NCBI GenBank assembly: GCA_017555905.1
Contig: JAFZFP010000014.1
Location: 1-36,873, forward strand
DNA from: Alistipes sp.
GTDB lineage: Bacteria > Bacteroidota > Bacteroidia > Bacteroidales > Rikenellaceae
DNA length: 36,873 nucleotides
Reading direction: 5' to 3'
Part shown: in pieces, positions 23,019 through 32,834 of the stretch
Layout of the letters: each line of letters starts with the position of its first letter
Position numbering within the stretch: position 1 is the first letter of the stretch
Translations under genes and position numbers: made by a program
The notes under the pieces: model-generated
Seen by the model: only the letters and a program-made list of their open reading frames with translations
Database searches by the model: none
Told to the model about the DNA's origin: nothing

Positions 23019-25097
23019 TTACAACCAGCCGTTAGTGCCGTCGATAGTACCATCCTCACTCAATGTGTAGCCCTCGCGTACGATGATAGCGATCTCCTTC
23101 TCCAAGCGCATACCGCCCATAGAGTTACCGCCACCGATCTGCTCACCACCACCTACAAGAACAACCTTGATAACACCAGTACCAGTGTTTGTACAAGTGA
23201 AGATAAGATCGTTACCGAAGATAGTCTCGTTCTTAAGACCAAGACGCTCACGAACGTCCTGAGGAACGATGATCTCCTCCATAATCTTGAGTGATGTCTG
23301 ACCATCAGCGATAAGTGACTTGATATCAACTACAGTCTCCTCACCAGCAACAGCAGGTACGCAAGAGATACCACGCATTGCCATAAGAACACGGTAAGTA
23401 TCGATGATACCAGTACCCATCTTGCCTCTATACTGAGCCAAATCCATCTTACCAGCAGTTGAATACTTAACAGCACCGTCGTAGAGATACTTGTCGATAT
23501 CAGTTACAGAGGTCAAAAGCATCTCCTTGAACTGGTTTACAGTGTAGCACTTGCCCATATCCTGTGCATAAGAGAGAGCCAATGCTGCAACACCTGATAC
23601 GTGTGGAGTTGCCATAGAGGTACCCTGCATATAGCCATACTTGTTGTCAGGAAGAGTTGAAAGAACGCAACCTGTACGCATAGCGTGACCGAACTGATTA
23701 ACGAAATACTCACCACCAGGAGCAGCAATGTTACAACCAGGACCAAAGTTAGTATAGTATGCTGGAAGACCATCTGGAGCAACTGAAGTTACAGAGATGT
23801 ACTCGTTGTATGCACCTGGATAACCTGCCATAGGAGTAGACTCGTTACCTGCAGCGAAGACGATGATACCACCATCCAATGCTGGGTGGTTCTTCTTCTT
23901 CATAAAGTAGTTGAACGCAGCGTAACGAACTGACTGAGCGGCCTTATAAGTGTTATCGTTAGTGATAACGCCTGGATCCTGACCCCAAGAGTTCTGAGCG
24001 ATAACTGCACCACGGTCAGCAGCGTACTCCATAGCACGTGCAGCAGCAGAGTTATCAGAAGATGTGTTGTCACCACCCAAAATCTGGCAAGAGATCATAC
24101 GAACACCATCACCAGCACCTGAACCACCAGCAACACCTGCGATACCAATGCCGTTGTTGCTTGTTGCAGCAACAGTACCTGCTACGTGTGTACCGTGACC
24201 GATACCGTAAGAGATAGGCTTAACATCCTCAGCCTTCACGTTTGCTGGGTTGTCGATGAAGTTGTAACCGTAAACGTCATCTACGTAACCGTTGTTGTCA
24301 TCATCAACACCTGGCTGGCCATTCAACTCAGCCTCGTTAGCGAGCATATTATCCTTCAAATCCTCGTGGTTAAAATCAACACCCTGGTCGATAATTGCTA
24401 CGATAACCTCAGCGTTACCCTTTGTGTACTCCCAAGCAGGAACTACGTTGATATCTGCACCAGCCTTGATGGTTGGGAAGATGAAACCTGGGTCGGTGTA
24501 CTCAGAGTAGTCATAACCATACTCCTCATTAGCAGGAGCGTTAGCGTTACCGTTGTTGAGCAATGCCCACTGCATATTGAACTGAGGATCGTTTGGATAA
24601 CCCTCGGCACGTGTAGAACCCATATTTACTACCTCTACAACCTCTGGCTCATCAACTACTGGATTAACGAGAAGTGTAGGGAACTCGATGCGCTGAACTG
24701 CTGAAGTAGCCGCCAAAGCCTTAGCAGCCTCATCAACATTTACATCCTCAGGGAACTCAATAGCGAACCAACGATCCATACCGAGTTCACGCTTAAGTTC
24801 AGCATTAACCTTCATATTAAATACCTGGTGGAAGCCAGTTGCACCAATCTGCTTTGCTACAGCGTCGATAGCCTCTACGCCAGTAGCAGTTACAGATGTT
24901 GCAGACTCAAGCTGTGCTACATTAGCCTCATCTACATAGAAGAGGAGTTTGCCTGAGACAGCATCTGAAGAGGTATTCACGAATTTCTTGGCTACAGCAA
25001 CCTCTGGAGTTGCTGCGGGCTGATCCACAGAGTCGTTTACACACGACACTGCAAGCAATCCTGCCAAGCTAATCAATAAAATCTTACCCTTATTCAT
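23019..25097 (-). CDS. Subtilisin-family (S8) lipoprotein serine protease, cassette 3
   Basis: The 692-residue paralogue has lipidation at C19 (AVSC) and a prodomain with VFNMKVN and MDRWFAIEF. The active site comprises D237 (VAIIDQGVDFNHEDL), H301 (IGHGTHVAGTV), N418 (FAAGNE) and S494 (GTSMATPHVSG). It carries an extra Tyr-rich segment between prodomain and catalytic domain (about 190-207, EEYGYDYSEYTDPGF). The C-terminal beta domain ends TNGWL. It lies nearest to the SusC/SusD genes and has no promoter box of its own that I can see, so it is probably transcribed with them through the hairpin at 25134-25196. Confidence 0.93.
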   Translation of the reverse strand: MNKGKILLISLAGLLAVSCVNDSVDQPAATPEVAVAKKFVNTSSDAVSGKLLFYVDEANVAQLESATSVTATGVEAIDAVAKQIGATGFHQVFNMKVNAELKRELGMDRWFAIEFPEDVNVDEAAKALAATSAVQRIEFPTLLVNPVVDEPEVVEVVNMGSTRAEGYPNDPQFNMQWALLNNGNANAPANEEYGYDYSEYTDPGFIFPTIKAGADINVVPAWEYTKGNAEVIVAIIDQGVDFNHEDLKDNMLANEAELNGQPGVDDDNNGYVDDVYGYNFIDNPANVKAEDVKPISYGIGHGTHVAGTVAATSNNGIGIAGVAGGSGAGDGVRMISCQILGGDNTSSDNSAAARAMEYAADRGAVIAQNSWGQDPGVITNDNTYKAAQSVRYAAFNYFMKKKNHPALDGGIIVFAAGNESTPMAGYPGAYNEYISVTSVAPDGLPAYYTNFGPGCNIAAPGGEYFVNQFGHAMRTGCVLSTLPDNKYGYMQGTSMATPHVSGVAALALSYAQDMGKCYTVNQFKEMLLTSVTDIDKYLYDGAVKYSTAGKMDLAQYRGKMGTGIIDTYRVLMAMRGISCVPAVAGEETVVDIKSLIADGQTSLKIMEEIIVPQDVRERLGLKNETIFGNDLIFTCTNTGTGVIKVVLVGGGEQIGGGNSMGGMRLEKEIAIIVREGYTLSEDGTIDGTNGWL

Positions 25098-25133
25098 AAG
25101 TTTAATTTTGTATTAATTTTAATTTTACATTCT

Positions 25134-25196
25134 CATAAGCCTTTGGGGGTGACTTTCGTCAGTGGCGAGAGCCACCCTTTTGGCAAATTGCTTATG
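25134..25196 (-). other. Multi-stem RNA structure between the surface lipoprotein and protease genes
   Basis: An outer stem CATAAGC/GCTTATG (7 bp, 25134-25140 and 25190-25196) encloses two smaller stems. On the minus strand these are TGAC-GAAA-GTCA with a GNRA loop and GTGGC-TCTC-GCCAC. An alternative pairing GGGTG/CACCC competes with the second. No T run follows, so it is unlikely to be a simple terminator. RNA processing, stability control or attenuation would separate SusC/SusD expression from protease expression. Confidence 0.55.
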
Positions 25197-25197
25197 A

Positions 25198-27675
25198 TTA
25201 CTGAATGTTAAGACTTGCAGGAATCAACTCGATGTTTGAGTTCATCTTAAGAGTCTTGTTTGTACGAGTACCGACACAAACAGCCTTTGATGGAGTTACC
25301 TCATCCTCAGTCTCCTCCTCAGTGTTCTCACCACTATCTGGAGTCTCCTCCACTACTGGCATCTTAGACTCAGTAAGAGTGATAACAGTAGTCTCAGGCT
25401 TGAACTCCTTGAGAGTTGTCTCAGTTACAACATCCTTAGTTGTACCATCACCATTATCAACCTTGTCGTAGAACTTCTTATACTTCTTGAAGTAAGTGAT
25501 AAGTTCGTTGATCTGGCCATCCTCACCGTAGTAAACTACGAATGACTCGTTCTCGTACTCATAGTCAGAAGTTGAAGAACTCTTGTAGCCCCAGTAAGTG
25601 TTGCTCTCATTGTTGTACTTGTCGAGGTCTACACCGAACAATACACCGTAGTTAGAGAAGCCATCAGCCAAACCGTAGCAGCAGATTGCATTCCACTTAG
25701 GCATATGGTAGCCGTAGAATGTGAAGTACTGTGGCTCTGCCTCCTCATCGTCAGAAGAGATAGCATCGTCAAGCATAGTAAGAAGGTAAACAAAACCTGA
25801 ACCGTAGTCTGCAATCATATTTGCAGAGAAGATAGAATCAACACCAATGTTCATAGTGCTGTCGCCATCCTTGAACTCATAATTACCGATAACTACCTGA
25901 CCTGGGTAAGCAGTAGTAGACTTCTCAAGCTCGTAGTACTTAGTCTTACCATAGATGCTGGTCATAGAGAAGAGCATTGTGTAAGATGTTGAAGGAGTAA
26001 GGCTCTGCAACAACATAGTACCCTCGCCAGCAGCGATATCTGCAAACCAACTATTACCATTCTCACCATTCTCAGCAAGGATAGACTCAACAGTAGCACC
26101 CTTAGCCTTAGCTGCCTCGATCTCAGAAGTAGGAGCGAAGTAGTAAGCGATGTTAGATACATAATCCAAGAGGTCTGATCTCTCTGGAATAGACATATCG
26201 AAACCAAGGTAGTATGCGCTTGGATACTTGGTAATATCAGCACCAAACTTATCAAGAGAGTCGAAAGTCAAGATCATATCCGCAATCTCAGGTACTTCAT
26301 CATCAGCATTTGCTGAACGCAAATAGAAGTAGGTACGTACGATCTCTGACATTACTGGCTCACCTGCCTTGTCGTAAGGAACAGCGAACACAGTGTAAAC
26401 GCCAGCCTTAGGAAGAGTAATCCACCAGTTAGTCTGAGTAGGAGTAGCGGTTGCCATATTATCCTCAGGAGTTGGCTCATACTCGTCGTTGATAAGGTTC
26501 TGGATAGACTCGTGGTAAACAGTCTGGAACTCCAAACCTACTTTCTGCTGAGTAGAGATAGGCTCGTTACCCTCAACTACTGCGAAGCGGAATGCTGAAA
26601 CGTCAGCACCAACTACGAAACTAAGGTTAGCAGATGTCTCAGAGTTATCTGGAGATACCTGTGCGCCATCGTAGTAAATAGCAACAGAGTGGTCTACAAG
26701 GCTAATACCTGGAAGTGTTACGCGCATCAAACCATTCTGGTTTGAAAGGTAACCTGAACCAGAAGCGTCAAGGATACCTACAGTCAGTGGAGCGAAAGAA
26801 ACGATACCATCCTTCAAAACTGCGTTGTCCTTACCGATGCTCTTACCAGAAGCAATGCAAACTGGCTCCATAAAGCCGATGATGCTGAAACCAGCCTCCT
26901 GGTATGGGAAGTAAACAGCCTCAGGATCACGTGCATCAAGCTCAACATAAGATGGAGCTGGAGCAAATGAGATATCAGAAGGAACACCACCAAGCATCTC
27001 AACAATATTCTCCTTTGAGAAGAGGTTTACCAAACGGTAGTAGCCCTTACGTGACTCAGACTCATCAACCTGTACTGATACGATTGCACCACCGCTACCG
27101 CCATACAAGAATGTGAAGAAATCCTCAGTGAAAGTACCCAACTTGAGGTTGTTATCCTTTACATCATCACCAAGGTTCTTCCAAGTCTCAGGAATACCAA
27201 TACCAATAGTCTTACGGTAGAGACCGTAGTTACCGTGGTGCTTAGTCTCCTTGATCATAATCTCAGCGTTGAACAAGTTACCTGGCTTCAAAGACAACTC
27301 CTCGTGGAGAATAATCTCAAGGTAAGCAACAGTCTCACCCTCAGCGAAGGTTACGCTCTCAGCGATAGTAAACACTGACTCATCTGGACCAATAAGATCG
27401 CCAGCGTCGATGTTGTCAATCATACGTGAACGGATAGCAACAGTCAACTCTGCGCCACCATTCTGACGGTAAACAGGGAAGTAAGCTACGTGAGCCTCGT
27501 CAATCTCTGTCTCATCATTATCTACTGCAGCAAATGATGCATACTCAACCTCAACTGGGAAGTATACGCTCATCTCCGAGTCAGGCTGACCAGGCTCCCA
27601 ATCCTGCTGGCAAGCAGTAAAGGCGCCGGCAACGAGTGTTGCTACAAGCAGAAATAAAAACTTTATATTTTTCAT
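25198..27675 (-). CDS. Large surface lipoprotein of the SusC/SusD locus
   Basis: The 825-residue protein has a lipoprotein signal ending FTAC (C22). The N-terminal region (about 30-150), with MSVYFPVEVEYASF and VTFAEGETVAYLEIILHEEL, resembles a Calx-beta-like or Ig-like domain. The middle contains several beta-sandwich-like segments with repeated Thr/Val/Tyr patterns. The C-terminus is acidic (EETPDSGENTEEETEDE) before a short hydrophobic ending. It is 38 nt downstream of susD, the place usually held by SusE/SusF-like surface-binding lipoproteins, so a ligand-binding role is inferred. I do not recognise a known family over the whole length. Confidence 0.75.
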   Translation of the reverse strand: MKNIKFLFLLVATLVAGAFTACQQDWEPGQPDSEMSVYFPVEVEYASFAAVDNDETEIDEAHVAYFPVYRQNGGAELTVAIRSRMIDNIDAGDLIGPDESVFTIAESVTFAEGETVAYLEIILHEELSLKPGNLFNAEIMIKETKHHGNYGLYRKTIGIGIPETWKNLGDDVKDNNLKLGTFTEDFFTFLYGGSGGAIVSVQVDESESRKGYYRLVNLFSKENIVEMLGGVPSDISFAPAPSYVELDARDPEAVYFPYQEAGFSIIGFMEPVCIASGKSIGKDNAVLKDGIVSFAPLTVGILDASGSGYLSNQNGLMRVTLPGISLVDHSVAIYYDGAQVSPDNSETSANLSFVVGADVSAFRFAVVEGNEPISTQQKVGLEFQTVYHESIQNLINDEYEPTPEDNMATATPTQTNWWITLPKAGVYTVFAVPYDKAGEPVMSEIVRTYFYLRSANADDEVPEIADMILTFDSLDKFGADITKYPSAYYLGFDMSIPERSDLLDYVSNIAYYFAPTSEIEAAKAKGATVESILAENGENGNSWFADIAAGEGTMLLQSLTPSTSYTMLFSMTSIYGKTKYYELEKSTTAYPGQVVIGNYEFKDGDSTMNIGVDSIFSANMIADYGSGFVYLLTMLDDAISSDDEEAEPQYFTFYGYHMPKWNAICCYGLADGFSNYGVLFGVDLDKYNNESNTYWGYKSSSTSDYEYENESFVVYYGEDGQINELITYFKKYKKFYDKVDNGDGTTKDVVTETTLKEFKPETTVITLTESKMPVVEETPDSGENTEEETEDEVTPSKAVCVGTRTNKTLKMNSNIELIPASLNIQ

Positions 27676-27713
27676 ATCTTTATCCTATTTTATATTATCA
27701 AATAGCAAACTCA

Positions 27714-29417
27714 TTAGATTGCATCCTCAGATACAAGACCACGTGATGGGTCTGGACCTGCGGTCTCCTTACAAGCTGTATTTACTGCAGTCTCACCTGA
27801 AGGGATAGGAAGGTTCCACCAAGGAAGACGACCCTCAGACTTGAACAACATACCTGAAGGATAGTTCTGACCAGTGGTATCAACACCCATATTCAAACGC
27901 TTCATATCGAAGAGAACCTTACCCTCGCCCCAGAACTCTACAGACTTCTGGAAGATAATCTCGTCTACTACGTCCTCAGTAGGAAGGATAACGTAGTTAG
28001 AAGCACGGTTTGCCATAAAGGTATTGAGAAGTGTACGTGCTGTACCCTCATCGTAGTGTGCGATAGCCTCCATCTCGATGAAGTACATCTCCTCAATACG
28101 CATAATTGGCAATGAGACAGCATTTGCAACCATATAGTCTACACGCTCACCCTGTGCAGGACGGAACTTGAAGTTAGTGTAAGGAGCGCGGTATGCCAAC
28201 TCCTCCCACTCATCCTGTGGCATAGTAGTATAGTTCTTGAAGTCAGCATAAGTGGTGTTAGGACCAATGATCAGCTTCTTACGGAAGTCGCTATTGCTCA
28301 AACGATCGTATGTCTTAGAAGCAACACCTACGCAAGCCAATGGACCGTAACCGTATGATGCCTCAGGACAAACGTGTGCTGGGAATGCATACAAGTTGTT
28401 GATAACGGTATCGGTAGACATCTGAGTAGCCCAAATCCAAGCAGGAACAACTGAGTTGAAACCTGTAGTGGTGTTAGTCCACTCCATCTCAGACATAATA
28501 GATACATTAGCAGTGTCGATAGCCTTACGAGCGTACTCAGCAGCAAGACGGTAAGCCTCCTCACCAGTCGCTACGTTCTCGTAGTTGAGGTTGTTGAAAC
28601 CACCAAGCCACAAGTATGCACGAGCGTACAAACCATAAACAGCAGCCAACTCAGGATAAGTAACTGAGCTACCATAAACAGTAGGCTTAAGTTTTGAATC
28701 CTCAGCCTCATATGCCAAGAAGCACTCCTCTGCATCCTTCAAGTCAGCGAAGATGAACTCAAACATCTCCTCGCGCTTAGCACGCTGGTTCAACTTAGCA
28801 GTCGCCTCAGTAGTGTTCTCAGTTACGATAGGCACGATGTAATCCTTAACCTTAAGCAAGTCAGCCTCGTAAGTAGGAAGCATTGGAGCCTTAGCCTCAA
28901 GGCTATCGTAGTAACCTACCAAGTCGATGTAGAACAACGCACGGAAAGCCTTAGCAATACCACGGTACTCCATCAAAGACTCATCAGTACCTACAGCACC
29001 GATAATATCGTTAGCCTTCTTGATGTATGGATAGTAGTTATACCATATATAATGTGTATAGCCACCGTTTGTACCCATATCAAAACCGTAGTTAGGAGCC
29101 TGAAGACGTGAGTAGTATACATTACCACCACGATCTACACGTGTACAAGGGAACATTGTCAAAGCGTGATGATCCTTGTAAAGACCAATTGAGTGGTAAC
29201 CAAAATCAGAGTGGTCGTAGCTTGCAGCAACAGTTGCTGCCATAGCAGAAGGAACTGACTTCAATAGAGACTCCAAACCAGCATCACTCTGTGAGAGCTG
29301 AGACTCGGTGATAGCACTCTCCTTAGGGAAGACCTCCTTGATACAACCAGTGAACGATACAGCAGCGATAAGAACAACCGCTGTAGTCTTGAGTATCTTA
29401 TTTAGTTTCATAGTCAT
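27714..29417 (-). CDS. SusD/RagB-family outer-membrane nutrient-binding lipoprotein
   Basis: The 567-residue lipoprotein (FTGC, C25) is the extracellular lid of a SusC/SusD importer. SusD-type features include the N-terminal TPR-like helices (YIWYNYYPYIKKANDII), YRGIAKAFRALFYIDLVGYY, ADLKDAEECFLAYE, YARAYLWLGGF and the C-terminal IMRIEEMYFIEMEAIAHYDE. The protein ends with DPSRGLVSEDAI. It lies 14 nt after susC. A second in-frame ATG two codons in (29411) could be the start. In this context, next to proteases, peptides are as likely a ligand as glycans (RagB precedent). Confidence 0.93.
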   Translation of the reverse strand: MTMKLNKILKTTAVVLIAAVSFTGCIKEVFPKESAITESQLSQSDAGLESLLKSVPSAMAATVAASYDHSDFGYHSIGLYKDHHALTMFPCTRVDRGGNVYYSRLQAPNYGFDMGTNGGYTHYIWYNYYPYIKKANDIIGAVGTDESLMEYRGIAKAFRALFYIDLVGYYDSLEAKAPMLPTYEADLLKVKDYIVPIVTENTTEATAKLNQRAKREEMFEFIFADLKDAEECFLAYEAEDSKLKPTVYGSSVTYPELAAVYGLYARAYLWLGGFNNLNYENVATGEEAYRLAAEYARKAIDTANVSIMSEMEWTNTTTGFNSVVPAWIWATQMSTDTVINNLYAFPAHVCPEASYGYGPLACVGVASKTYDRLSNSDFRKKLIIGPNTTYADFKNYTTMPQDEWEELAYRAPYTNFKFRPAQGERVDYMVANAVSLPIMRIEEMYFIEMEAIAHYDEGTARTLLNTFMANRASNYVILPTEDVVDEIIFQKSVEFWGEGKVLFDMKRLNMGVDTTGQNYPSGMLFKSEGRLPWWNLPIPSGETAVNTACKETAGPDPSRGLVSEDAI

Positions 29418-29431
29418 TATACAATTTTAAA

Positions 29432-32400
29432 TTAGAAGGTCAAAGTTACACCACCCGAAATTGTACGGATTGGCGAGTAGTTTACGTTGGTTGTACCACC
29501 GCTAAAGCTCTGACGAGGATCCAAACCACGACGCTTAGACCAGTAGAATACGTTATCGCAAGCTACGTAAACACGCAAGCTGTTGATCTTACCGTTCCAC
29601 CACTTAGCAGGGAAAGTATAACCCATATTGATGTTAGAGATATTGAGGTATGACGCGTCAGTCAAGAAACGATCAGATGTTGCTGAAGAGTACTGGTCGT
29701 CGTACTGGAAACGTGGAATCTGTGAATCCTCGTTTACACCCTTAGTCCAAGCCTTCAACAAGTCGATGTGATAGTTCTGACCTACAGAAGTACCGCTAGG
29801 AGATGCCATATAACCTGCATAACCTGAGTCATATACCAAACCACCAATCTGATAGTCAAATGCGATAGAGAAGTCGAAACCTGCAACGCTCAATGATGTG
29901 TTGAAACCACCATAGAGGTCTGGAGTTGCGCAACCCATAAGCTTACGAGATGTTGTCTGAGAAGCGTAGCTATAAGTTGTGCTTACACCCTCCTCATATA
30001 CTGGGTTACCAGCCTCGTCTACCATAGGATTACCCTCGTTATCAGCCATCTGGAGTTTGTAGTACCACTGTGACTCACCATTCTCGTTTACACCACGGTA
30101 CTCAGGAAGCAACCAAGTATACATTGGAAGACCCTCAGCAATGAACTGTGAGCCATTAATAAAACCATGATAGCCATCAACCTCGAAGTCCTTACGGATA
30201 GGAGGCAATTTGAGAACCTTGTTGCGTACGTGTGTCATATTAAGACCAAGTGACCAAACAACATTGCGTGTACGGATAATATCACCGCTCAACTCGATCT
30301 CGATACCACGGTTAACCATATCACCGATGTTGTCATAGTATGAAGAGTAACCCAATGATGGAGGAACTGGTACTGAGAACAACATATCAGATGTCAAACG
30401 GTTGAAGAAATCGATGCTACCGCTCAAGCGATCCTGCCACAAGCCAAACTCAACACCGACGTTAAGGTTAGTGTTGGTCTCCCAAGTGATGTTAGGATTA
30501 CCCTTCTGAGAGAAAGCAACTGAGATACCACCAGCACCGTCGTTGCTTACAGAATAAATATCGGTATAACGGTAAGAACCGATACCATCGTTACCCTGTG
30601 AACCGATAGATGCCTTAAGTTTCAACATGCTGAATACTGGAGCGTTGAACCACTGCTCACGATTGATAATCCAAGCAGCACCAACTGACCAGAAGTTACC
30701 CCAACGGTGATCAGGGTGGAAGTTAGTAGAGGCATCGCGACGGAATGAACCAGATGCGAAGATACGCTCGTCGTAGTTGTACTGAGCACGGAAGAAGTAA
30801 CCCTCGTTAATGTACTCTGTACGGTAAGAAGATACAGCACTCATATCTACTACAGCACCAGCCAACTCGTTGTTGTCTGTAGAGAAGATGTTAGACTTAG
30901 CACCACCTACATAGTAGTAACGAGTAGTATAAGTCTCGTGACCGAGCAACAAGTCGAGGCTGTGCTCGTCGTCGTTACCGAATGTAGTGTTGTAGTTCAA
31001 CAACTGCTGCAAGTTGTGAGAGTAAGAACGGCTGTGACCCTTAGTTACGATACCGCCGTTAGTTACGAACTGACCGTAGTATGGGTTAGATACTGATGTA
31101 GAACGAGTCTCATCGATATTTACTGCACCGTTGATAGTAAGTTTCAAACCTGGCATAAAGATAAAGTCAGCGAAACCGTTTACACCGAATGCGTTACCCT
31201 CTGAGTTAGCCTCATCCAACCAGATCAACTGCAATGGGTTAGCCTGTGTACCGCTAGCACGCATCATACCGTTGTCACGACCGTCACCGGTATCGTACAA
31301 AGGCCAGCCATACTTGTCGGTCATCACGTTACCCTCACCATCGCGCACGTATACAGGATAGATAGGTGCCATATCTGCTACTGCAGAGAATACGTCGGCA
31401 GTAGAACCATCACCCTCGTTTGAAGAAGATGCACCATTCCAGTAGAAATGAGTGTAGTTCATGTTAGCACCAACTTTCAACCACTTCTTTGCCTGGTAGT
31501 CACCACGAAGACGTGCTGTCCAACGCTCCATATCTGAACCATCGGTAATACCGTTGTTGTTCAAATAACCGAGTGATGCAAAGAATGTAGACTTCTCAGA
31601 AGCACCAGAGATGTTTACGTTGTACTCCTGACGGAATGATGGATCGTACAACTCGTCCATCCAGTCGTCTGGAGTGAGGTAATACTCCTGACCCTTATAC
31701 TCATACTTGCGACCAAGTGTAGCATTTGGGTTTAACTTACCGTTAGTACCGATAAGCTGCTGACCTGCAGGAACATTGAATACATTGTAACCCAAACCAC
31801 CGATGTTGTTTGATGTCAAAGTAGAGACAGCCTTGCTATAAGATGTAGCAGCGTCGTTACCCTGATCACGGAAGTAGTTGTACAATGAAGTGTAGTGCAT
31901 CTCATAGTACTGACCTGGATCCTTCACATACTCGTAAGTCTGACGAGCGCGGGTATTAACACCCCACTTAGCGTCGAACGAAATGTGAGCATCACCAGCC
32001 TTTGCACGCTTGGTAGTCACCATGATAACACCGTTTGCACCACGAGCACCGTAAAGTGCGTTAGATGCAGCATCCTTCAAGACGGTCATAGACTCGATAT
32101 CCGCCATGTTGATATTGTTCATATCACCCTCGTAAGGTACGCCATCGATGACCCAAAGTGGAGCCTGATTAGCGTTGATAGAACCAAAACCACGGATACG
32201 GATCGATGGCTCAGAGCCAAGCGAACCTGAACTTGAAGATGTCTGAAGACCTGCTACCTTACCAACAAGAGCGCTGGCAGCTGATGAAGACTGTGTCTTC
32301 ACGAGGTCGTCTGACTTAATAACCTTCGCTGAACCAGTGAAGGCCTCCTTCTTAGCAGTACCGAAAGCCTGTACGATGACCTCCTCAATCTGCTCTGAAT

Positions 32401-32698
32401 CGGCAGCGAGAACTACATCGACCTGCGAACGGCCTGCAACAGCAACGGTCTGAGTCTGCAAACCAAGGTAAGAGAATACCAAGTTAGCATCAGACGAAGC
32501 TGCAATCTCATAAAAACCGGCTACATCGGTAGTAGTACCGCGAGATGTTCCCTCGACTACAACCGCCGCTCCGATAACTGGCATACCAGTCTCATCGGTC
32601 ACTGTACCGGTAATACGCTGACCTTGTGCAAATGCGCCGAAGCAGCCCAAGACCAGAGTTGCAACCATTGATAGTACAACTTTTCTAACCATAAGCAT
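29432..32698 (-). CDS. SusC/RagA-family TonB-linked outer-membrane receptor
   Basis: The 1088-residue protein forms the gated outer-membrane barrel partnered by SusD. After a signal peptide ending FAQ (residue 25) come a carboxypeptidase-regulatory-like domain (27-100, with ITGTVTDETGMPVIGAAVVV) and the TonB box/SusC signature EEVIVQAFGTAKKEAFTGS (105-123). The plug domain follows (LWVIDGVPYEGD, LYGARGANGVIMVTTKR) and then a 22-stranded barrel ending in GGVTLTF with the terminal Phe. M1 and M3 are both possible starts. It leads the accessory locus under a consensus promoter. No sigma/anti-sigma pair is adjacent within the window. Confidence 0.96.
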   Translation of the reverse strand: MLMVRKVVLSMVATLVLGCFGAFAQGQRITGTVTDETGMPVIGAAVVVEGTSRGTTTDVAGFYEIAASSDANLVFSYLGLQTQTVAVAGRSQVDVVLAADSEQIEEVIVQAFGTAKKEAFTGSAKVIKSDDLVKTQSSSAASALVGKVAGLQTSSSSGSLGSEPSIRIRGFGSINANQAPLWVIDGVPYEGDMNNINMADIESMTVLKDAASNALYGARGANGVIMVTTKRAKAGDAHISFDAKWGVNTRARQTYEYVKDPGQYYEMHYTSLYNYFRDQGNDAATSYSKAVSTLTSNNIGGLGYNVFNVPAGQQLIGTNGKLNPNATLGRKYEYKGQEYYLTPDDWMDELYDPSFRQEYNVNISGASEKSTFFASLGYLNNNGITDGSDMERWTARLRGDYQAKKWLKVGANMNYTHFYWNGASSSNEGDGSTADVFSAVADMAPIYPVYVRDGEGNVMTDKYGWPLYDTGDGRDNGMMRASGTQANPLQLIWLDEANSEGNAFGVNGFADFIFMPGLKLTINGAVNIDETRSTSVSNPYYGQFVTNGGIVTKGHSRSYSHNLQQLLNYNTTFGNDDEHSLDLLLGHETYTTRYYYVGGAKSNIFSTDNNELAGAVVDMSAVSSYRTEYINEGYFFRAQYNYDERIFASGSFRRDASTNFHPDHRWGNFWSVGAAWIINREQWFNAPVFSMLKLKASIGSQGNDGIGSYRYTDIYSVSNDGAGGISVAFSQKGNPNITWETNTNLNVGVEFGLWQDRLSGSIDFFNRLTSDMLFSVPVPPSLGYSSYYDNIGDMVNRGIEIELSGDIIRTRNVVWSLGLNMTHVRNKVLKLPPIRKDFEVDGYHGFINGSQFIAEGLPMYTWLLPEYRGVNENGESQWYYKLQMADNEGNPMVDEAGNPVYEEGVSTTYSYASQTTSRKLMGCATPDLYGGFNTSLSVAGFDFSIAFDYQIGGLVYDSGYAGYMASPSGTSVGQNYHIDLLKAWTKGVNEDSQIPRFQYDDQYSSATSDRFLTDASYLNISNINMGYTFPAKWWNGKINSLRVYVACDNVFYWSKRRGLDPRQSFSGGTTNVNYSPIRTISGGVTLTF

Positions 32699-32834
32699 TA
32701 GTTTTAAGTAAATAAAGTTTTATAAAGTTATTAAAGTTTCTTCTTCACTTAACATCCAAATTCACAATCAAATATCACCATATCGGCGCATACGGCAATC
32801 GTTATGACCACAATATTGACGTAAAGTTAATGCA

